Shown here one piece after another: positions 45,355-54,317 of a stretch of DNA of 64,000 bases; the stretch's first letter is position 1, and each line of letters starts with the position of its first letter. The notes beneath the pieces were generated by a model. The model made no database searches and was not told the origin of the DNA. It saw only the letters and a list, made by a program, of their open reading frames with translations. The stretch spans positions 58,141,519 to 58,205,518 of the forward strand of contig CM070594.1 in NCBI GenBank assembly GCA_036346395.1. Reading direction: 5' to 3'. The position numbers and the translations under genes are program-made. The stretch comes from Hsuehochloa calcarea. Lineage: Eukaryota; Streptophyta; Magnoliopsida; Poales; Poaceae.

Positions 45355-46850
45355 TGGATTGACTCAGAACAACTGTTCATGTTGCTAATTCCTTCTGAGG
45401 ATTACGTTCGACGAGGACTACGCAAAGAAACGAAAGATGCATTAAAGTCGCAAATGGAGTCAAGCAGAAGTTGAAGCCGTTGGCGATCTTTCATTAGAGT
45501 TAGCTAATGGCTCCAATCTTTACTTAGAGATGTTCTTTTGTTCCTCTTTACAGAGGAATTTGATTAGTGTTTCCAATTTGGACAAAGATGGTTATGATTG
45601 TAATTTTGGAAATGGCAAGTCGAAATAATTTTTAATAAAGAATGTGTTGGTCTTGCCATATTACAAAATGAGCTTTATTTGTTATCATTGTGTGATGATG
45701 TGAATGTCGTATGCGATAATGGGAGCGTCGCGTGTAGAAAGTGATTGAATCCTCGCTCACGAATGTAAGCGAAAACGAAAGAGAACTCATAATGAATCGT
45801 CGAAATTATGGCACCGCTCATTTAGGCCATATTTCGAGGGGAGAATAGAAAGACTAGTTAAGAATGAAATTCTTCCTCTATTAGAGTTCTCGGACTTAGA
45901 ACAATGCGAGAATGCATTAAAGGAAAATATGTAAAGAAAATTAAGAAAGGCGCCAAAAGAAGCATGTGAGTTCTACAAATTGTTCACACAGACATTTGTG
46001 GTCCTTTTCTGTGAAAAGTGTGGATGGATATGACTCGTTCATAACATTCACGGATGATTACTCCCGTTATGGATATATTTATCCAATCAAAGAAAGAAAT
46101 GAAGTCTTGGATAAATTCAAGATATTTAAGGCTGAAGTTGAAAACCAACAAGATTTAAAGATTAAGATAGTTCAATCTGATCGTGGGGGGAGTACTACGG
46201 TCGACATACCCCATATGGACAAGTTCACGGACCTTTGCGAGGTTCTTACAGAAAATGGCATAGTAGCCAAATATTCTACAAGGCGAACCTCAGCAAAATG
46301 GAGTAGCTGAAAGACGCAACCGTACCCTGATGGATATGGTGCGAAGCATGATGAGCTACTCCACACTCCCATTGAGTTTATGGATGGAGGCGTTAAAAAC
46401 CGCCATTCATATTCTCAATAGAGTGCCTAGTAAGTCGGTGCCCAAAACACCGCATGCGAGTTGTGGGATGGAAGAGTTCCTCACTAAACCACTTACGTGT
46501 GTGGGGAGTCTCACTGAGGCTAAAGTATTTAACCCAAACCTTGGGAAGCTAGATCCCAAAACAGTAAGTTGCCATTTCATTGGCTACCCTGAAAAGTCAA
46601 AAGGTTTTCGTTTCTACTGTCCAGACAGATATACAAAGTTTGTAGAAACGAGACACGCTGTCTTCTTAGAGGATGAAATGATGAGGGGGAGCATGGTAGC
46701 TCGAGAGATTGATCTTGAAGAGAAGCGGGTATATGTGCCCACTCCGATGATTCAAGAGCCACTATTCTCACTACTGCCGTCATTGCACCGACAATACAAG
46801 ATCTTGTGGTGCCAAGACTGTTATTGTTCCTCCCTGTGGCAACAATGAAT
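45355..46850 (+). pseudogene. Copia protease and integrase, disrupted
   Basis: 45355-45900 carries broken protease / pre-integrase text (WIDSEQ where DSGA is usual, GDLSLELANGS, RNLISVSNLDKDGYDC). 45966-46310 reads the integrase core (DGYDSFITFTDDYSRYGYIY, IVQSDRGGS). A frame change then leads to the GVAERRNRTLMDMVRSMMS region and 46330-46848 (WMEALKTAIHILNRVPSKSV). Catalytic Asp residues can be located, but the frame is not continuous. Confidence 0.8.
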
Positions 46851-47019
46851 GAAAATGAGGAACTGTTCTTCAGATCCTATAGAACCCATTGCCACAAATG
46901 AGGGAGCAACAATGACCTCAAATGAAGATGTACCAAATATGGAGGCCCCAGGAGGTCTCAAAGAGTAAGAAGATCACCTATTTCGATGATTATCGATTTA
47001 TCATCTGTAAGAATTTCAA

Positions 47020-48578
47020 ATGGAGGATGACCCCACTTCATTTGAAGAAGCCATGAGAAGCGAAAATTCTTCAAAATGGCTTGAGGCCATGGAAGAGGAA
47101 ATGAGGTCCATGAAGACTAATAAAGTGCAGGACTTGGAAATTATTCCTAAAGGAGCCAAAGCAAGAGGGTCAGTAAATGGGTCTACAAAACAAAGCTCGA
47201 CTCCCAAGGGAATGTAGAAAGATACAAAGCGCGACTTGTGGCAAAAGGCTTTACGCAAAGAGAAGGGATTGATTACAATGAGACTTTTTCTCCAGTCTCA
47301 TGTAAAGATTCCTTTAGAATCATAATGGCATTAGTAGCACATTATGATTTAGAGTTACATCAGATGAATGTAAAGACGGCATTTCTTAATGGGGATTTGG
47401 AGGAAAATGTTTACATGGCACAACCAAAAGGTTTTGTCATGGAAGAAAATGAAAGAATGGGATGCCGCCTAAAGAAATCGATTTATGGGTTAAAGCAAGC
47501 TTCAAGGCAGTGGTACTTGAAGTTTGACAAGACAATAAGAAAATTTGGGTTTAAAGAGAATGTAGAGGACAAGCGTGTCTATACAAAGTTTAAAGATGGG
47601 AAGTTTATCTTCCTAATCTCGTATGTGGATGATATCCCTCTTGGCTAGTAGTGATGTCAGTCTGCTACTGGAGACGAAGAGATTTTTGTCCTCAAACTTT
47701 GATATGAAAGATCTTGGTGAAGCTTCGTTCGTTATAGGGATCGAAATTCACCGGATAGAAACAAAGGGATATTGGGACTATCACAAAGACATACATAGAA
47801 AGTCTTAAAGAAATTTGGGATGCATAAATGTAGTCCTTCACCGCACCTATAGTCAAGGGCGGCGGATATGGGGATTTTCAATGCCCCAGAACCAAAGATG
47901 AGATCGATCAAATGAAAGCGGTTCCATATGCTTCAAATTCGGAAGCTTACAAGTATGCTCAAGTGTGCTGCATACGACTTAGCTTTTGTTACGGGTTACT
48001 TGGCGATTCGAGCAATCTCGAATAGAACATTGAAATTGATAAAGAAAGTCTTGCGTTATTTGCAAGGAACAAAAGGCCTCATGATGACATACTGAAGATC
48101 GATTTACTCCATATAGTGGGGTATCTGATTCGATTTTGCGGGAGATGATAGAAAGTCGACATCCGGATATGTCTTCACTCTCATTGGAGGAGCTATATCG
48201 TGGAAAAGCTCAAAGCAAACCGTCACTACATCGCCCACAATGTATGCCGAGTTTGTAGCATGTTATGAGGCTACGAGGCGGTGGGCGGCTAAAGAAGTTC
48301 ATACCGGTTTAAAAGTGGTTGACGACATCAATAGACCACTTAAGTTGTACTGCGATAATGAACCCGCAGTAATGTATGCCCACAACAATAAGTCAAGTGG
48401 TGCTGCCAAACACATTGACATAAAGTACTATGTTGTGAAAGATAAAGTTCGGGATCAAATTATAAGTCTTGAGCATATAAGTACCGCAAAGATGTTAGCG
48501 GATCCGCTTACTAAAGGCTTACCACCCAACGTGTTCAGAGAACATAATAGCGGCATGGGTTTAAGGGAAAGCCTATGA
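47020..48578 (+). pseudogene. Copia reverse transcriptase and RNase H, disrupted
   Basis: RT start is at 47020-47217 (SSKWLEAMEEEMRSMKTNKV) and a stop follows. 47238-47648 holds ARLVAKGFTQREGIDYNETF-type sequence, LHQMNVKTAFLNGDLEENVY, SIYGLKQASRQWY and the catalytic YVDD. A frame change then gives SSNFDMKDLGEASFVIGIEI. RNase H at 48240-48578 has YAEFVACYEATRR, LYCDNEPAVMYAHNN and HIDIKYYVVKDKV, ending ADPLTKGL. At least four interruptions prevent a product. Confidence 0.85.
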
Positions 48579-48766
48579 ATCCTGGACTAAAAGATGGCCC
48601 AAAAGATTAAAGTAACTATTTCAGAACAATGAGGTGTATTGTAGCTGTTGAATCTATCGGCAATTGACCGTGACGATGAGACACGTTCTATGCACCAATT
48701 TGTGATGGAATGAGTAAAGTCAAAAGTAATTAAAGATAAAGCACAGATTGAGATCAAGGGGGAGAA

Positions 48767-49233
48767 TGTTAGAATTGATTTCGGGCATTTGGCCCAACGG
48801 CCAAATGCCAAACCCCTCGATCGCGCCCTGATCAGGGGCGCCCAGCCCATTAGGCTGGCGGGCCCCTGTCGCCAGCGCCACATATAAAGAGGTGGGAGCC
48901 GGGGCGGCACAGCGACCAAGGTTCACCGTGCCGCCACCAAAACCCTAACCTACAAACCCTAAGCTGATCAAAAAGGGGGCGCTGAAGCGACGGGAAGTGG
49001 CACCGCCGCCTCTACCGACTACCACCAGGGATCTCGCCTCCGCTCGGGACACGCCACCGCCGTGGAGATCTCGGACCTCTCCACCGACCATCGCTCTCAA
49101 AGACGATCCGCGATGGCCAACCCTACCTCATCTACGCACGACGGTAATCCCTCTCTCTCTCTCGGTCACTCTCGGACCCGATCCAAAATCAAGAACCCCA
49201 GATCCAGAGAGATCAAAAGAACCGACACTATCA
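48767..49233 (+). repeat. 3' LTR of the 6.4 kb Copia element
   Basis: 467 bp, the same length as the 5' LTR, with about 11-12 mismatches clustered in the first 90 bp. Confidence 0.95.
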
Positions 49234-50326
49234 GTGTTCTCTCAATGCTCATGTGTTCTACTCCGGGAATAGTGGCATTTGTTTTAGTTATACCTAAAAC
49301 AAGAAACAGAAACAGAAACAGAAACAGAAAAAAAGGTGCAAACTTCATCACCTGCCATAATTTCTCAATTTCTTGACAAGCTGCAATTTATTTTATTGTA
49401 GTATTGTAACACATCGTTTGTTGCTGAGGGTTGTGACATTTGATACTGAATTGATCCTTTAGAAGTCGAAACAGCATCACTATTCACTAGAACACCCTCG
49501 CAAGCAAGTGTTGAACTTTCTTTGTTAGCACTTACCAATACACACGTTATTACGTGAACAATCTGTATACGTTGTGTGGGAGAAAGGAGAAATTACAAAC
49601 TGTTGAGAATGTATCAGAAAGGCATCCTGGATTCCCAGGAGCAGTCAACTGCCAGTCGCTGCCCTAACAAATGTTTCTTTCTGCGCATTTTCGTGCATTT
49701 TTTAAGAGGTAGACGCATTCGTGCATTCACTATGATCAATACTGCTGAGGTTAGTGATTGTACTTCATGAGGAATTATAAGATCATGAATCCATGTACGC
49801 TGTCACATAAATACTACTAGTAAACACACACTCTTTTTTTCTTTTCTTTCTTGTGCCTGTTGGTGTCGTAACTGTCTGGATTCATGTCTAGCTAAAAGAT
49901 GCCAAATAATTTGCAATTTAAGGGGCTATGGTACAATCATAACGTTGAAGCTGAATCGCATTTTTCAATAAAAATTAAGGGGGCGTATAGTAGTATAAAG
50001 AAATATAGGGAGGTTAGGTTTGGTATTTATTTTTCAGACTACAATTCAAATAGCTAAATATTTATGTCTGGTCTTTCAGGGGGCTTGTCATTATGCAACA
50101 ATGTAATGAATGTAAAATATTTAGATCAGTCAGTTTGTTTTCGTGAAAAAAGAATGAACAGAGCTAAAACTGAACTTATTTTTTACAAGATAGGCATCGA
50201 GTATTATACTCAAGTACATAGTCTGAAAGCATAATCTGCTTCAAATGATTTTGAAAAAAGTGCAAACTAGTTTCAAAAAAAGAAAATAAAAGGCATACAT
50301 TTCTCATCTATTTGTATGTTAATCAG
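49234..50326 (+). other. F-box/LRR pseudogene: end of first exon, then intron
   Basis: 49239-49290 continues the F-box/LRR exon after the Copia insertion (FSQCSCVLLRE-like frame, then TAG). A GT donor is possible at about 49281. The rest is AT-rich intron with an (AGAAAC)n microsatellite at about 49302-49330 and nothing else recognised. Confidence 0.45.
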
Positions 50327-50606
50327 GTCTTGAGCAACACCAAGATTGCTGTGCCAATGAAGTTGGCCAAGAAATGCTACTTTCTTGGGTTGCAGAAGCT
50401 CACCCTTACTCTAGACCACAATCATGAAGCCCTTGCCAAATTAGTTTCATGCCTGCTGAACAGCTCTCCAAACCTCAATGATCTTGAAATCATTGTAAGC
50501 CCCTAAGAGAAACTCTTTATTCGCATTTTATACAGCAAAACTCCGTTACGTTGTCCCCCCAACATGGTTTTCTCTTATGTGTTCTTAGGATCCTTTTGAT
50601 ACCGTG
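50327..50606 (+). pseudogene. F-box/LRR pseudogene, second exon and start of third
   Basis: Exon 50327-50494 (56 codons, CAG acceptor, GTAAGC donor) reads VLSNTKIAVPMKLAKKCYFL then GLQKLTLTLDHNHEALAKLV. It ends at NSSPNLNDLEII. The next exon starts 50589 after TTCTTAG with DPFDTV, and is cut at 50606 by a CACTA element. Its continuation is at 53159. Confidence 0.8.
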
Positions 50607-50696
50607 CCCTACTACAAAAAATACTATACTAGACGTTTTATCACAGACGATTTTATAAGCGTGATCGTCTATGTTATCATGGATGGCTAGAACCGT

Positions 50697-51125
50697 CTGT
50701 GATACATAGTTATCACAGACGGTTCTTAACAAACACCGTCTGTGATAATTCATAATTAATCAATAGGTAGACTCATTTCACCTATAAATAACCCTATGTA
50801 CCATTCGTTTGCAATGGCTGATGCTAACTTTTCGAATCACGTAGTTTGTTCGCCGCCTACATTGCCAAAGGAGGGAGATACGTGGAAGGGAACTCCACAC
50901 TGCGACATGTGACACAATTTCTGGTACCCGCTAGTACACAATAATCATATATCACACTTCGTAATGATACCTCTCTAGCTGAACACACACACACACACAC
51001 ACATATAATTCTATTTTTGTAGTACAATCAGCAGCTCCAAGGCAATATATGTGGATTCTATATTATCCGCAATATGCAAGAAATCATGAGTGGTGGGCAC
51101 AATGATCCAGAGGTTTGTCAATCTT

Positions 51126-51180
<55 letters not shown>

Positions 51181-51800
51181 TTACGACTTTACTCTTCCTA
51201 ACGATAGAGCATCAAGATCCTTTTAAGTACAGTCCAATTGAAAGAACTCTCTGAAATTCGAGGACGGATCGCCACCTTCTTAATGTCAGAGGTCATTCAC
51301 ACAAAAGGAGAGTTTCACACAGACTAAATAAAATTTTTAGTAACAAACAATGTTTTCTGTGATACATAGTTATCACAAACGGTTCTTAACAAACACCGTC
51401 TGTGATAATTCATAATTAATCAACAGGTAGACTCATTTCACCTATAAATAACCCTATGTACCATTCGTTTGCAATGGCTGATGCTAACTTTTTCGAATCA
51501 CATAGGTCGTTCACCGTCTACATTGCCAAAGGAGGGAGATACGTGGAAGGGAACTCCACACTGCGACATGTGACACAATTTCTGGTACCCGCTAGTACAC
51601 AATAATCATATATCACACTTCGTAATGATGCCTCTCTAGCTGAACAAACACACACACACACACATAATTCTATTTTTGTAGTACCACCAGCAGCTCCAAG
51701 GCAATATATGTGGATTCTATATTATCCGCAATATGCAAGAAATCATGAGTGGTGGGCACAATGATCCACAGGTTTGTCAATCTTACAATAATATATATAT
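50697..51800. repeat. Tandem duplication (period about 660 bp) inside the CACTA element
   Basis: About 440 bp at 50697-51140 is repeated at 51357-51800 with few changes. It includes CATTCGTTTGCAATGGCTGA, GGAAGGGAACTCCACACTGC and CAAGAAATCATGAGTGGTGG. Between them lie an (AC)n run at 50982-51002 and an (AT)n run at about 51128-51176. The second copy has shorter AC and AT runs. Confidence 0.9.
51025..51115 (+). pseudogene. Ulp1/C48 cysteine protease-like fragment captured in the CACTA element
   Basis: The frame reads NQQLQGNICGFYIIRNMQEI. The NICGFY context resembles the catalytic-cysteine segment of Ulp1-type SUMO proteases often carried by plant CACTA and Mutator elements. The second tandem copy at about 51684-51771 has the same text. 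His and Asp parts of the triad were not identified. Confidence 0.5.
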
Positions 51801-51949
51801 AGTATCTGTGTAAACATGTTGTAAGAATATTATGACAATTCATCTATTATCAATCTGTAAATTTGTTTATCTGTGATATATATGTGTATCTATGATATAT
51901 CTATTTATTTTTTGTGTATTTTCATGTATATATTATCTGCATATTGTTT

Positions 51950-52790
51950 TCAGAGGGCATGTCTAGCCTTTCCCGAGGCTAGCCGAAAAACAAAAAAAAT
52001 ATTTAGATATATGTCTATATTTTACTATCGATCATACAAATGAATATTCGGGGTCTTCTAGAAATAAAACCACACAGAGAATGACACATAGATTTTATAC
52101 AAATTCAGACATTCTTCAGGGAGAATAATAATCCTACTCCTATGTCGTTGTATTGAATGTACCGATTACAATAAAGAGGAATACTAAAATCTAATGTCTC
52201 TGCTCCAGATCGTGTGTCCTTCTATCTACTGACTCCATCCTTTATATAGTGCATGAAGAGGAGACAGTTTCTCCAAATCAAGAAACGTCTTAACGTTCCA
52301 AATGATGAACCGGTTGATGGAGATTACTGTTAGAGAGATAATACCCCCACGTCGCAGGTGGTTATTGTCAGAGACAGAGATATAATATGTGCAGTTATTC
52401 TAGATAATAACATTGTATATTAACTACTCTGTGTGTTTGAACATGGTGCACAAGACTCCTTAATTGATTGGGCCCACATGTCTGTAGACTCAATCGATCA
52501 TATGACATCGATCATATGACAGTTGTGGAGAAACCTACAACCACAAGATGCTCGTAGAGAAGACTCACAACCAGAGACTGGTCGTAGAAAAGCTTACGAC
52601 TAAAGACTGGTTGTAGAAAGGTCTATGACCAAGGGTGGTCGTAGACAAGACTTACTACCACTTGGTTAAGTTTCTCCCTTATAGACAATAAAAGGTATAC
52701 TTGCAAGAAGTATAAAGATATTGTCATCTATAATGATAATTACAGATAGATAATTAATTGATGATTATTAGATCCTGATCAGTATAGAAC
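51950..52790. other. AT-rich insertion-like segment in the CACTA element with short repeats
   Basis: It separates the tandem duplication from the right subterminal repeats. 52530-52665 has four degenerate units around GACTGGTCGTAGAAAAGCTT. TTTATATAGTGCATGAAGAGG (about 52231) looks like a promoter/leader of a reversed LTR, but no LTR limits or target duplication could be fixed. Confidence 0.35.
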
Positions 52791-53158
52791 GAACTATTAC
52801 AGTCGATTTTGTGGTATAAACCGTCTGTGAAGTCCTACTATTATAGACGGCTACCACGAACAACCTTCTGTGGATATGTCTCCAATCACAGACGTTTGGT
52901 ATATATAACTGTTTGTGATCGTTAGTCTTCATAGACGATTTTTAGTCGAAATCGTTTGTGATAGTAATCATTCGTAGATGGTTTTTGGTAGAAGTCATCT
53001 GTGATAGTAGGACTTCACATACGGTTTCTATCCAAAACCGTTTGTATCGTGACTTATCACAGACGGCTCACAAACCGTATGTGATAACCGTCTGTTATCA
53101 CAGACATATAAATTCAGACGATTTAGAACCATCTATAATTACTTTTTATGTAGTAGTG

Positions 53159-53472
53159 CACTATCCCGATCCCTTGGCCACACAGCGTTGGGAGAAGCAT
53201 ATAAATGCAGATTGTGTCCAGAATCACTTGTCAAGTGTGACCTTCCACATGTCGGAATCACTCTTTGAAGGTTACCCTTGCACCGGCCTTTCTCAGTTCC
53301 TGGTGATGACTCGAGGGTTCTCAAAAGAATGAGCATCAAGTACTGTCGCTCAGAGGACAAGCCTGAACATGCAGCTATGCTTGAAGCACTCCGAAGTGAT
53401 CCTGCGCCTGTGGCCGAGGGCTTCTCCATATGTGCTGGTGGAGCTATCTCCCGACGATGGCTTCCCGTACTA
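53159..53472 (+). pseudogene. F-box/LRR (FBD-like) pseudogene, third exon
   Basis: It continues the exon cut at 50606: YPDPLATQRWEKHINADCVQ, then NHLSSVTFHMSESLFEGYPC and SQFLVMTRGF. A frame change gives RVLKRMSIKYCRSEDKPEHA in another frame, and then WPRASP-like and VELSPDDGFPYY segments. The 3' end is lost at a Stowaway-like MITE at 53473. The family pattern (FBD after LRRs) is recognisable, and the gene is dead by at least three insertions plus frameshifts. Confidence 0.8.
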
Positions 53473-53724
53473 CTCCCTCCGTTCGTTTGTATTGTACGTA
53501 ACTTCTTGGAATCCGCACCGTCAAACATTGTAAAATTTAACAACTAATATATTTAAAATTATCTAAATTATTTATATAAAAATTACATCATTAGATTTAT
53601 TATTAAAAATACTTTCATAATATTAGATTTGTATCAGTACATCTTAATGTAAAATTATAAAAAGTAAGTAGCATCTTGAGGACCATAAAAAAAAAAATAT
53701 CTAATAAAAAAAGAATGCAGAGAG
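53473..53724. mobile_element. Stowaway-type (Tc1/Mariner) MITE
   Basis: It begins CTCCCTCCGTTCGTTTGTAT after TA and ends GCAGAGAG before TA. The tip is the usual Stowaway CTCCCTCCGT, with a degenerate right tip. It is about 252 bp, AT-rich, with no coding capacity. It marks the 3' break of the F-box/LRR pseudogene. Confidence 0.75.
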
Positions 53725-53848
53725 TATTAAGAGGGAGATAACCAATTAATGCATGGGCATGGCTTACCTGCATGCATCCCTGCAACTTTTGTTCTACCAC
53801 TTCCTGCTCTATGCCTCTCTGAACTCTAAAGCGCCCAACGATATGCAG

Positions 53849-54317
53849 TATGCTGGTCGCCAGAAGTTTTTTTTGGGGTCGTGAATTCGTGATGGAAGTT
53901 TGGATTTGCTTTTGGCGGGGTGGACAGGGCGTTGGTGCGGAGGTCAGGTGCGGCTGCACCGTAGACGGCGCCACGGTGGCGGGCAGGAGCCCGGAGGTCG
54001 GGGCGATTGGGGATCGGGTGAAATGACGATTGGGGATCGGGAGGAAGGGGATAGGGAGGAATGGTGATCAGGGCGATTCGTGTGTGTGGGCCTCCCTCGG
54101 GCGAGTGACGACTAGGCCTTCGTGCGTCGGCATGAGCTTGCGAGTGGCTCGAACTCAACTATTTTTTTCTCAAGCTGGAGAAAGGGTTCAGTTCAGCTCG
54201 AAAATTCACGAATCGAGTCTCGAGTTATTTTCCCGCCCTAGTCTTAACCATATGCTGGTCGCCATAAGTTTTTTTTGGGTCGTGAATTCGTGATGAAAGT
54301 CTGGATTTGCTTTTGGC
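53849..54317. repeat. Pair of 68 bp direct repeats flanking about 330 bp
   Basis: 53849-53916 and 54251-54317 share TATGCTGGTCGCC, TTTTTTTTGGG, TCGTGAATTCGTGATG and TGGATTTGCTTTTGGC with about four differences. The GC-rich segment between them has Gly/Arg-rich open frames and no domain. Confidence 0.85.

Larger units (their letters stand above)
42787..49233 (+). mobile_element. Ty1/Copia LTR retrotransposon, 6.4 kb, TSD GTGTT
   Basis: LTRs 42787-43253 and 48767-49233 are both 467 bp, begin TGTTAGAATTGAT and end GACACTATCA. GTGTT flanks both sides (42782-42786 and 49234-49238). The primer-binding site TGGTATCAGAGC is at 43255-43266, and the polypurine tract CAAGGGGGAGAA precedes the 3' LTR. 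By eye the LTRs differ at about 11-12 sites, mostly C/T or A/G. The order gag, protease, integrase, RT, RNase H is complete, but every part is broken by stops and frameshifts. It inserted in the F-box/LRR gene. Confidence 0.95.
50607..53158. mobile_element. CACTA (En/Spm) element, 2.55 kb, in an F-box/LRR exon
   Basis: The right end is TTTTTATGTAGTAGTG (CACTACTACATAAAAA inverted). The left end CCCTACTACAAAAAATA is the same terminus with the second base changed. Many subterminal copies of TCACAGACGGTT / CCGTCTGTGA lie at 50640-50750, 51355-51420 and 52800-53120. Removing it rejoins DTV with YPDPLATQRWEKHINADC of the F-box/LRR exon. A 3 bp duplication cannot be fixed because of the damaged left end. 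There is no transposase. It contains a Ulp1-like fragment and a large tandem duplication. Confidence 0.85.
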
